A stretch of 64,000 nt of DNA from a virus. The stretch lies in IMG/VR virus record IMGVR_UViG_3300017991_005548, positions 232,328 to 296,327 of that record. The stretch is one strand, 5' to 3'. Below the pieces are notes generated by a model that searched no databases, was not told the origin of the DNA, and worked only from the letters and a program-made list of their open reading frames with translations. Shown piece after piece: positions 17,243-23,961 of the stretch (its first letter is position 1; each line of letters starts with the position of its first letter). Both the position numbers and the translations under genes were made by a program.

Positions 17243-17268
17243 GGTTATAAGCCTTTGATATTATAACC
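17243..17268. promoter_or_regulatory. Inverted repeat with TATAAT upstream of the 17218 operon
   Basis: GGTTATAA (17243-17250) and TTATAACC (17261-17268) are perfect inverted arms ten bases apart, 25 bp upstream of the GTG at 17218. On the minus strand the first arm includes TATAAT, so this could be a -10 box overlapped by an operator. No convincing -35 was found. Confidence 0.35.
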
Positions 17269-17285
17269 TGAGACGACCCAAAATC

Positions 17286-17753
17286 CTAGAACTTTATTGT
17301 CATTTTTAGGCCGACCTTTAAATTTTTCTTAAGTTTATCTCCGATTTCTTGGATATCGTCGTTCATATAGTCTGGACCTTCGCCTTCTTTGAAAGGTGTA
17401 AGTCCAATATCTGGTCTGACATGTTTCTTTATAAAATTACCTATTCTTCCCAATCTCGTCTTGGGTCTTTTGTCGAATTCTGTCTCTTGAACTGGCTCAA
17501 CACTCTCTAAAATTTCTTTCTTTTCTTCGTCTGTAAGTCTAAATATCTCGGTTTTAGTTGGCGGTTTTGAGTCTTCCGTTTCGACTATTTCCACCTTATC
17601 CTCTGAAGTTCCAAAAAGAGAGTTCAAATCGTCTTGGACATCTTCCAGTTTTTCCGTCTCTTTTTGTTTTTGAAGTGCTTTTTCGGCTTCTCTAGCTTCT
17701 TTCTCCCGCCGTCTTCTCTCTTTTCTTTCTCGGAGTTTTCGTAGTAATCCCAT
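17286..17753 (-). CDS. Basic coiled-coil hypothetical protein
   Basis: The first 40 residues of this 155-residue protein form a highly charged Arg/Lys/Glu helix (RERKERRRREKEAREAEKAL), probably a coiled coil. The middle is acidic and Thr-rich, and a basic C-terminal part follows (RLGRIGNFIKKHVRP), ending in LKVGLKMTIKF. No family recognised. It is transcribed away from the lysozyme gene across an 83-bp divergent gap (17754-17836), with no strong ribosome site. Confidence 0.6.
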   Translation of the reverse strand: MGLLRKLRERKERRRREKEAREAEKALQKQKETEKLEDVQDDLNSLFGTSEDKVEIVETEDSKPPTKTEIFRLTDEEKKEILESVEPVQETEFDKRPKTRLGRIGNFIKKHVRPDIGLTPFKEGEGPDYMNDDIQEIGDKLKKNLKVGLKMTIKF

Positions 17754-17836
17754 GTGAAAGGTTTTTCTCGATTTTAGTTAGAATTATTGGTAAGTTATAG
17801 TTCAAAAAAGTCAAGTTAAAAACCTGTATCTGAAAA

Positions 17837-18613
17837 ATGATTAACAACAAAAATAATTGGTATTCTGAGGCTAGAGAAGCCTCTTTAATCGTTCAAGAAG
17901 CTGGTATCACTGATAACTGGAAAACATTGGTGTTTGCGGTTGCACTTGTTTTATCAGGGTTATCTCTAATTGATGTATCTGAGAAGACTGGATTACCACC
18001 TGAACAAATACAACAAGCCCTCAATAATAAAGAAATAGTTGAACAAGCTCAAAATCAGGAAGAATCATCAATGCCTAGATTAGATTTCTCTGGAATCGAG
18101 GAATTAATTCGACAGCATGAAGTTTCTGGTGCCGAAAGGTATGTTAGAGTTAAAGGTAAAAACGTTGACATAAGAAAAGCATATCCTGATCCTATTCATG
18201 GATGGAAAGTTCCAACCATTGGTGTTGGTTATAATTTAAACAAACCTGAAGCCAGAGGGGAAATTGAAGCTCTAGGACTAGATTATGACAAAGTCCGTAA
18301 AGGAGAGCAAGCCCTAACTGATGAACAGGTAAATATACTATACCGAGACGATATAGCAAAAGCAATACTTTCTGCAAGAAGATTCCTACCGAATTTCGAT
18401 CAACAACCAACTGAAGTAAAAACAGTAATCGTAGACATGGCTTTTAATTTAGGTGAAACCCGATTGAGAAAATTTAAAAAATTCAGGAAAGCGCTCGAAA
18501 ACAACAATTATCAAGAAGCCGCAGAAGAGATGAAAAACTCTAGGTGGTATCATCAAGTTGGGAATAGAGCGAAAAGAAACGTTGAAAAAATGTTGGAATT
18601 TCACTCCAAATAG
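17837..18613 (+). CDS. T4-type (GH24) lysozyme with N-terminal hydrophobic segment
   Basis: This endolysin cleaves the glycan strands of peptidoglycan at the end of infection, or the domain serves in cell entry. The C-terminal domain (about 82-255) has the GH24 triad positions Glu95 (RQHE), Asp118 (YPDP) and Thr127 (VPTIGVGYNL), and the later family elements DMAFNLG and RW-x(3)-VGNRA. Residues 30-46 (TLVFAVALVLSGLSLI) are hydrophobic and could be a membrane anchor or signal-arrest segment; a Gln/Glu-rich linker follows. The N-terminus contains NNWYSEARE (6-14), a relative of the motif recurring in this window. It starts the plus-strand block; its ribosome site is weak. Confidence 0.9.
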   Translation: MINNKNNWYSEAREASLIVQEAGITDNWKTLVFAVALVLSGLSLIDVSEKTGLPPEQIQQALNNKEIVEQAQNQEESSMPRLDFSGIEELIRQHEVSGAERYVRVKGKNVDIRKAYPDPIHGWKVPTIGVGYNLNKPEARGEIEALGLDYDKVRKGEQALTDEQVNILYRDDIAKAILSARRFLPNFDQQPTEVKTVIVDMAFNLGETRLRKFKKFRKALENNNYQEAAEEMKNSRWYHQVGNRAKRNVEKMLEFHSK

Positions 18614-18759
18614 CCTATTTTTTCTCCCAGAATCGTAACACTTATATAATACTATATCTTACTTATTAATATAATAACTTATTATAATAATAAAGGCGAA
18701 ACCCAACTTTCACAAACCATTGATAACTTTATTGTTACATAAGTGCTATTTATTTTTCG

Positions 18760-18867
18760 TTAGTAAAAATTACTAACCCTTGAGCCACACTTTAGTAAAA
18801 ATTACTAACGAAAAATTAAAGATTAGTAAAAATTACTAATTTGCCATTTTTTAGTAAAAATTACTAA
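18760..18867. repeat. Four copies of inverted-repeat element TTAGTAAAAATTACTAA
   Basis: Identical 17-bp copies occur at 18760-18776, 18792-18808, 18823-18839 and 18851-18867, each with arms TTAGTAA and TTACTAA around AAA. Start-to-start spacing is 32, 31 and 28 bp, close to three helical turns. Copies 1 and 2 are flanked by mirror-image CG plus T/A runs, so together they form a larger inverted repeat; copies 3 and 4 are direct repeats extended by TTTGC. They end 24 bp before the -35 of the promoter. They probably bind a dimeric protein. Confidence 0.9.
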
Positions 18868-18891
18868 TTTGCAAAAATCTTGCATTTTTTC

Positions 18892-18919
18892 TTGGAATCA
18901 GAAAATGTGGTTGTATAAT
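18892..18919 (+). promoter_or_regulatory. Sigma70-like promoter of the VWA cassette
   Basis: TTGGAA (18892-18897), a 16-bp spacer and a perfect TATAAT (18914-18919) lie about 100 bp upstream of the ATG at 19017, just after the inverted-repeat array. The gene has AAAGGAG at the proper distance, so this promoter most likely drives the 19017-21850 genes. Confidence 0.7.
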
Positions 18920-19016
18920 GACAATATGCTTTCGAAACCAATTGTTTTGAAAGTGAACCCTTCCTAGCGGGGTATAGGCTAGAGAGCGAGAGACATAATA
19001 AAAGGAGAAAAGTATC

Positions 19017-19940
19017 ATGTCTAATGAAACGCCCACCGACTCTTGGGAGTCAAGAATCAACCAAGTTGCTAAGATCCTTAGCAAAACCCCAGATGACATT
19101 GAGGAAATCCTCAGTGCAGATCCGTTCAGAATTACTCAGGACCCAAACCGTCTTGAGATGCTGGCGGATGAAGAAGTAACCCCATTCGGAGATCTTCGCA
19201 AGATGTTTTGCGATGAGAATGGAGTTTCCCTACCCCAATTACGTATGTGCATGAAAGTATTACGTGGACCTAAAGGTAGCCAGAAGGCTTCTGAAATGGA
19301 TACAAACGTACTTGCTTTCAATGCTAAGTATGGATTGGAAACTCATGTAGAAGATCTGGACATTGAACAGATCCTCCCATTCTACAATCCCAAAAAGCGC
19401 AATAGAATTCATGAACTCATTCGTGATCGTTATGAAAGTGAGTTCGGCCCTGTTATCGCTTTCAAACCGAACTCTGAAAAGATTGCTGTTGAAGAAACAC
19501 TTGATTACATTGCTGATCTTGAATCTGGCCTTCCAGCAGAAGAAAGTATCGAGGTAGATGGGGAACTTGTCCGTCTTTATAAAGTTGGAGAAGTTCCAAA
19601 CGAAAAGGTCGATGAAGATCCACTCTTCCCAGACTGTCCATTGAGAAAAGGCCGTTCTACTCATAACAGAGTGAATTGGACTGACATCTCAATAGAAGTT
19701 CGTCAATTCTTCCGCATTCTTCATGAGTATTCTGAGGATATCGATCCAAACAATCGTCTTGAACTACGTAAAGTGGTTCGTCTTCCTCTTGATGAACTTA
19801 GAGAAATCTTCCCAGAAATCTATTTGATTTACAAAGAGCTTAAGGCAGACAACAAACTGCCAAGTTTGAAGATGTCTTTAAGAACCGTTACTTCAAGAAC
19901 GCAAAATCCATTTGCCATTGGCAGAAACAGAACTCGATAA
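19017..19940 (+). CDS. Hypothetical protein, first gene of VWA cassette
   Basis: This soluble 307-residue protein is mostly helical by eye and rich in Glu/Asp/Arg/Leu, without signal peptide or membrane segment. Recurrent helical segments with Asp-Pro turns (DDIEEILSADPFRI; FGDLRKMFCDENGVSLPQLR) and a basic C-terminus (KMSLRTVTSRTQNPFAIGRNRTR) are visible. I know no family for it. A strong ribosome site (AAAGGAG) and a good promoter point to high expression. A hairpin terminator follows, so the two downstream genes may be expressed by read-through at a lower level. Confidence 0.75.
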   Translation: MSNETPTDSWESRINQVAKILSKTPDDIEEILSADPFRITQDPNRLEMLADEEVTPFGDLRKMFCDENGVSLPQLRMCMKVLRGPKGSQKASEMDTNVLAFNAKYGLETHVEDLDIEQILPFYNPKKRNRIHELIRDRYESEFGPVIAFKPNSEKIAVEETLDYIADLESGLPAEESIEVDGELVRLYKVGEVPNEKVDEDPLFPDCPLRKGRSTHNRVNWTDISIEVRQFFRILHEYSEDIDPNNRLELRKVVRLPLDELREIFPEIYLIYKELKADNKLPSLKMSLRTVTSRTQNPFAIGRNRTR

Positions 19941-19946
19941 AAATAT

Positions 19947-19974
19947 AAGGGAGTGGGGTTATCCTCACTCCCTT
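19947..19974 (+). terminator. Hairpin terminator (probably partial)
   Basis: AAGGGAGTG (19947-19955) pairs perfectly with CACTCCCTT (19966-19974) over a 10-base loop, followed by a short T-rich stretch (TTTACTTT). The next start codon is 21 bp away, so it may attenuate rather than stop transcription into the downstream gene. Confidence 0.7.
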
Positions 19975-19994
19975 TACTTTCTGGGAGAATAATT

Positions 19995-21140
19995 ATGAAA
20001 AATTTTGATACCGTATGGGATTATGAATACTGGATGAAATCCAATGGGATGTTTGTTGGACTAAATACCCCCGAAGCTCTTAAGTCCGAAGATTTTAATC
20101 ATGGTCTGCCACCATATGCTAGAAGAAAATCATTTCTAGTAGATGAATACCCAGCTTGCCCTAAAAACTGGATGCAAAGTGAAGGAACGTTAGCCAGTTA
20201 TTTTGTTCCTGTAAAAGAAGGTAATGGAATGTGGTTAGATTTCAATAAAAACTATGACCATGACTATGATGTGGCTATCGTCATTTCAATTCAAGGTGTA
20301 AACCCAATTTCAGGTTTACCTTGTAAAGATGAATATCTGGAGCAATACATTGAATGTTGTCCAAAATGCGAGACTCCTTTCAAACCAGATAGGTTGTGTG
20401 AGAAGTGTAACATTAGATATCCTAAGCAGAATTATATTGCTACAACTACAACTCCAAAAGGCAAACTTTGGCTTGATGGGTTCAGAAGTTTAGAGGGTAT
20501 CGTTCGTCAATACATTTTAACAGCAGAAAAAATGAGAGGTGTCGCATCTAACGTAAAAGGAGTTGGGAGCAATAGAGTGTTCGCTATTGGAGTCTCTTTC
20601 TTTTTAAGTAAGGAAAAGAAACCAGTATATGAATCTTCATCTTCGTCTTCATCATGGGGGTTCCCATGTTCATCATCTTCTTCGTCTTCTATTGGAAGTG
20701 CATCATCATCTTCGATTCCTGACGCTTATGAAGATGATGACGACGATTACACATATTTGGATATGGATTTTGAAAGTATAAGTAGCGCTGACAACAAATC
20801 CAGTGAGAGTTACAAGATTACATGTGACAACTCTGACATACATAAAGTTTTTTCCAAAAAATCACGTCTCTCTAAACCACAACGTTCAGCCAAACCAGTA
20901 ACTTGCAACTTTATCCAACAAGTTAAAACCAAAAAGCTTGAGGTTGGTGCTGGAGCGAACATTGATCAACAGGTTTATGATGATAACGAAAAGATTGATT
21001 TCTGGAGAAGTGAACCTGAAGCCAGAATTTGCGTAAATTACGTCCTTGAGGAAGACGCAGTTAAGATCATTGAGCAAGGAAGAAGAATATTGGAAGGCCA
21101 CAAGGAAGGCTTTCTGCAAAACGTACCAGTAGGAAATTAA
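19995..21140 (+). CDS. Zinc-ribbon protein of a conserved VWA-associated family
   Basis: The start at 19995 (MKNFDTVWDY, 381 residues) has GGGAGA upstream; an earlier in-frame ATG lies inside the terminator hairpin and is rejected. The protein has MWLDFNKNYDHDYDVAIVISIQGVNP (written here as MWLDFNKN then DVAIVISIQGVNP, about 76-102), then a zinc ribbon CCPKCETPF...CEKC (about 121-139), then the segment KGKLWLDGFRSLEG...VRQYI and RVFAIGVSFFL. A Ser/Asp linker separates a C-terminal strand region with GAGANIDQQV and RICVNYV. From memory the same order of segments occurs in uncharacterised bacterial proteins, so it is probably a real conserved family. Biochemical function is unknown. Confidence 0.75.
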   Translation: MKNFDTVWDYEYWMKSNGMFVGLNTPEALKSEDFNHGLPPYARRKSFLVDEYPACPKNWMQSEGTLASYFVPVKEGNGMWLDFNKNYDHDYDVAIVISIQGVNPISGLPCKDEYLEQYIECCPKCETPFKPDRLCEKCNIRYPKQNYIATTTTPKGKLWLDGFRSLEGIVRQYILTAEKMRGVASNVKGVGSNRVFAIGVSFFLSKEKKPVYESSSSSSSWGFPCSSSSSSSIGSASSSSIPDAYEDDDDDYTYLDMDFESISSADNKSSESYKITCDNSDIHKVFSKKSRLSKPQRSAKPVTCNFIQQVKTKKLEVGAGANIDQQVYDDNEKIDFWRSEPEARICVNYVLEEDAVKIIEQGRRILEGHKEGFLQNVPVGN

Positions 21141-21151
21141 GGAGAATTAAA

Positions 21152-21850
21152 ATGCCTAGAGAAGATTATACCCATTTAGTTTTTGTCGTTGATCGTTCTG
21201 GATCTATGTCTGGAATCGCATCAACAATGTGTGAAGGATATAACGGACTTATGGTTGATCAAAGAGAAGTCGATGGTAAAGCAACCGTCACATTAGCTCA
21301 ATTTGATGACCGATATGAGTTGTTATATGATATGGTTGACATTGAGACCGTTCCAGAGCTTACATTGCAACCAAGAGGCTGTACGGCCCTTCTGGACGCA
21401 ATGGGAAGGACCATGAATACTGTCTTAGAACAGATTATGGAGATGGAAGAGTCTGAAAGACCAGCAAGATGTCTGTTTGTTACCATTACTGACGGTGGAG
21501 AAAATTCATCAATGGAATATACCAGAGATCGGATTTTCCAAATGATCCAGGATTGCCAGGAAAGAGACGATATTAACTTTGACTTCACTTTCCTTGGAGC
21601 TAACCAAGATGCTATCGCTGTTGGTGGAGGTCTTGGTATTCGTCAAGATGCGGCTTTGACTTATGCCGCAAACAATGTCTCTGCTCAAGCAATGTGCGAT
21701 ACTTTGTCAAGAAGCATGACGCAGTATAGATGTTGTAAATCTAGGGATGCTTCATTGAGTTATTCTCTTGAAGATCGGGAAAATGTATTGGGAGAAAACC
21801 CCCTTGTCCCTGACATCGATTCTGATGTAATCAAGAATTTCAAGAAATAA
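21152..21850 (+). CDS. Von Willebrand factor A domain protein
   Basis: The 232 residues are essentially a single VWA domain. The metal-ion-dependent adhesion site is intact: DRSGS (Asp14, Ser16, Ser18), Thr78 in RGCTAL and Asp114 in TITDGGEN. VWA domains bind partner proteins through a coordinated Mg2+; in phages and bacteria they often pair with AAA ATPases or assembly factors, but no such partner gene is adjacent. No signal peptide, so it acts in the cytoplasm. It starts 11 bp after the zinc-ribbon gene with GGAG at good spacing and ends at a strong terminator, closing the cassette. Confidence 0.9.
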   Translation: MPREDYTHLVFVVDRSGSMSGIASTMCEGYNGLMVDQREVDGKATVTLAQFDDRYELLYDMVDIETVPELTLQPRGCTALLDAMGRTMNTVLEQIMEMEESERPARCLFVTITDGGENSSMEYTRDRIFQMIQDCQERDDINFDFTFLGANQDAIAVGGGLGIRQDAALTYAANNVSAQAMCDTLSRSMTQYRCCKSRDASLSYSLEDRENVLGENPLVPDIDSDVIKNFKK

Positions 21851-21869
21851 TTCATCGTACAGTTGTCAA

Positions 21870-21915
21870 ATATCCAACGGTTAGTTATAATATCTCTAAC
21901 CGTTGGATATTTTTT
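21870..21915 (+). terminator. Strong rho-independent terminator after VWA gene
   Basis: A perfect 15-bp stem, ATATCCAACGGTTAG (21870-21884) with CTAACCGTTGGATAT (21896-21910), closes an 11-base loop and is followed by TTTTT. It begins 20 bp past the VWA stop and separates the cassette from the ClpP-like gene. Confidence 0.95.
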
Positions 21916-21938
21916 GTTAAGATTAGGAGAATAAAGAC

Positions 21939-22511
21939 ATGGGTAAAGAAGACACCAATCCCTGCAACAATCTTGAAGACAACCGAATTATTTATGTAAA
22001 TGGAAATTTCAACGAAGAAATGACCAAGAACATATATGAAAAGCTAATAGCACTGGAAACAAAAGATCCTAGAAAAGACATTTTCATGGTCATTGACTCT
22101 TATGGTGGATACTGCCACAGCTTCCTTGCAATTCATGATGCCATGAAAATGTGTAGGTGTGATGTTGCAACGTTTTGTATTGGGAAAGCTATGTCATGTG
22201 GGCAAATGTTATTGATGTCTGGGACTAAGGGTAAGAGATTTGCCTCCCCAAATTGCAGAATACTTGTCCATCAACTTTCTAGTGCTTGTTGGGGAACTTT
22301 GTCAGAAATGCAGGTCGAAGTTACTGAGAGTGAAGAAATCCAGAAAATTATGGACAAAATCATTCTTGAGAACACTGGGATGACCAAAAGGGAATTAAAA
22401 AAGCTGATGTCAAGAGATTCTTATCTATCTCCAGAAGAAGCTATAGAATTTGGAATTGTTGATAAGGTCGTTACCAGTTATAAAGACATTTACAAAACGG
22501 TAAAAATCTAA
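21939..22511 (+). CDS. clpP: ClpP-like serine protease
   Basis: The 190-residue protein has the ClpP fold signatures: the glycine-rich oxyanion strand DSYGGYCHSFLAIHDAM, catalytic Ser86 in GKAMSCGQMLLMSG, His111 in RILVHQLS and Asp160 in SRDSYLSPEEAIEFGIVD. Length and triad spacing match bacterial ClpP, although the residues around the Ser are unusual (MSCG for the common ASMG), giving a divergent protein rich in Cys. ClpP forms barrels fed by AAA unfoldases; no unfoldase gene is in the window, so it may use host ClpX/ClpA or act alone in prohead maturation. AGGAG precedes the start. Its stop abuts the stop of the convergent gene with no gap. Confidence 0.92.
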   Translation: MGKEDTNPCNNLEDNRIIYVNGNFNEEMTKNIYEKLIALETKDPRKDIFMVIDSYGGYCHSFLAIHDAMKMCRCDVATFCIGKAMSCGQMLLMSGTKGKRFASPNCRILVHQLSSACWGTLSEMQVEVTESEEIQKIMDKIILENTGMTKRELKKLMSRDSYLSPEEAIEFGIVDKVVTSYKDIYKTVKI

Positions 22512-23315
22512 TTACCAGACTGTTCTATAGATCTTCAAGCCAAGAACATGATTGTTTTGTGTTCCTGCTGGATAATAAACATATGTTCTTACCCTTGCCG
22601 CTTCTTGAGTAACACTTGGGTCCAATGGGAATCCGAATGTATTCAAACAGCTAATCCATTGCCCTTCATAAGGGTATAGATAACTATCAAAGAATGGTAG
22701 TGATCCTCCCATAGAAGTAGGTATATTAGGTGCCAATACACAATAGAGTTGATGCCCCCAAGCGTCTCCACTTAGGTTTTTATCACACCAGAAAGTTCCC
22801 CCCATTGTATCAACATCCAATGCGGCTGGAGTTTCTGCTTGATCATTAGCTACATAATCCCATATAGATAAAACACCATTATTGTTTGCATCAGTCTCAT
22901 CTGAGCAAGCTGTGTAGCCTGAAGAATCGTCCCCTTTATAACATCCAACAAAAGATAGCTCTCCCCAACTTGTCCTTTTATTGGTTGAAGTGTTAACTCT
23001 CAAATCTTCGAATGTATCAGAAAGTGTTGCTGTTGTTAATTTAAAATCTCTAAATGACATGTAGTAACCAGATCTTGCTGGTTGTTGAACAAATCTTTGA
23101 ACATAACCAACTGTTGGTTTCTCAAGTGTAGCCATGTTTGCAATTTCTACAGCTTCCCCTTCTGTTGTTTCTACAACACTAGTTTTATTACTGTCAATTG
23201 TATGTCCAACTGGATCTGCTGGACAAGTTGTTGGTGCTGTTTCACTTTCTGACCAGAGATATTCCCATTGAGAATCAGTGTCGCACCATACTCTATATTT
23301 ATATAATACTGCCAT
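22512..23315 (-). CDS. Putative phage structural protein (Cys/His N-terminal unit)
   Basis: The 267 residues begin with YKYRVWCDTDSQWEY, then PTTCPADPVGHTID and a strand (SVVETT). This resembles a short N-terminal unit seen in phage virion proteins in which Trp-Cys and C-P-x(n)-H-x-I precede a beta domain. The rest is beta-rich with aromatic residues and repeated Gly/Asn, as in tail or baseplate proteins. No enzyme motif. It is the last gene of the minus-strand fibre operon, ending directly against the ClpP-like gene; a GAGAG ribosome site precedes it. Confidence 0.7.
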   Translation of the reverse strand: MAVLYKYRVWCDTDSQWEYLWSESETAPTTCPADPVGHTIDSNKTSVVETTEGEAVEIANMATLEKPTVGYVQRFVQQPARSGYYMSFRDFKLTTATLSDTFEDLRVNTSTNKRTSWGELSFVGCYKGDDSSGYTACSDETDANNNGVLSIWDYVANDQAETPAALDVDTMGGTFWCDKNLSGDAWGHQLYCVLAPNIPTSMGGSLPFFDSYLYPYEGQWISCLNTFGFPLDPSVTQEAARVRTYVYYPAGTQNNHVLGLKIYRTVW

Positions 23316-23325
23316 AATTTTCTCT

Positions 23326-23961
23326 CTATTTTACGACTGCTGATGAAATCCTCAGTTCATTACCTTTATTATTGATTCTACCCTCTATACTTAGGACTAC
23401 TTCGTCTGTTGGAAGATTTGCTAATGGCGTAAGAGTTACAATAGAAGGAAGATTATTAGTCTTACCTGTAGCTTCGACAATTACATCTCCAGTATCTTCT
23501 CTTACAATCCTAACATCATATGAATCGTTTGATTTAGTCTGCCATGAAACTAACTTAATTACTGTTGGGACTCCAAGCGTATCAATTCCCTCGAATATAA
23601 AACTTGCTATAACACTATAGTTTGTTGAAGTTGTTCTGGTGTAAGGTTTTCTCCCAGATGGAAAAATAACATTAACATCGGACATTTTTTGCTCAGCAAC
23701 AACTGATTGGTTCTTAAATAACTGAATTAAACCAGTTTGAGGCGACTTAAGGGTTATTATAAGTTCGTTCTTTTTATTGCCAGGTGAGGTCATAACACTT
23801 TCTATAAGGTCTTCTCTAGATTTCCCATTAAGAATTACTTTTGCTGTTAGATCTTTGTATCCAAGGTTATGAGTCACTGTTATAACTGATTCAGGTGATA
23901 GAGTTCCTTCCTCTTCATCATATCCAAAGATATGCCTGTATACCAATACATCTTTAGCCAT
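23326..23961 (-). CDS. Putative structural protein, beta-sandwich-like
   Basis: A 211-residue protein of alternating strands with no enzyme motif. The first half (ESVITVTHNLGYKDLTAKVIL) is reminiscent of phage proteins that cap tail fibres, where an I-x-V-x-H-N-L-G segment is common; the second half has paired strands (YDVRIVREDTGDVIVEATG) like an immunoglobulin-type sandwich. Its start overlaps the stop of the beta-helix gene by one base and its stop is 10 bp before the next gene, so it is made with the fibre proteins, possibly as an accessory or chaperone-like subunit. Confidence 0.65.
   Translation of the reverse strand: MAKDVLVYRHIFGYDEEEGTLSPESVITVTHNLGYKDLTAKVILNGKSREDLIESVMTSPGNKKNELIITLKSPQTGLIQLFKNQSVVAEQKMSDVNVIFPSGRKPYTRTTSTNYSVIASFIFEGIDTLGVPTVIKLVSWQTKSNDSYDVRIVREDTGDVIVEATGKTNNLPSIVTLTPLANLPTDEVVLSIEGRINNKGNELRISSAVVK

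Larger units (their letters stand above)
18614..19016. other. 403-bp non-coding regulatory region
   Basis: No credible gene lies here. Bases 18620-18750 are very AT-rich (alternating TAATAATAT stretches), followed by four inverted-repeat elements (18760-18867), a sigma70-like promoter (18892-18919), a short leader hairpin (CTAGC 18964-18968 with GCTAG 18978-18982) and an AAGGAG ribosome site for the gene at 19017. The combination of iteron-like repeats and an AT-rich stretch would also be compatible with a replication origin. Confidence 0.6.

Noticed and set aside
18614-19016. tRNA or small structured RNA in the non-coding region
   Set aside because: No cloverleaf or long stable hairpin; the only structure is a 5-bp leader stem and the inverted repeats.
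18851-19099. Minus-strand 82-codon open frame across the VWA cassette promoter
   Set aside because: It runs antisense through the promoter, the ribosome site and the start of a well-supported gene.
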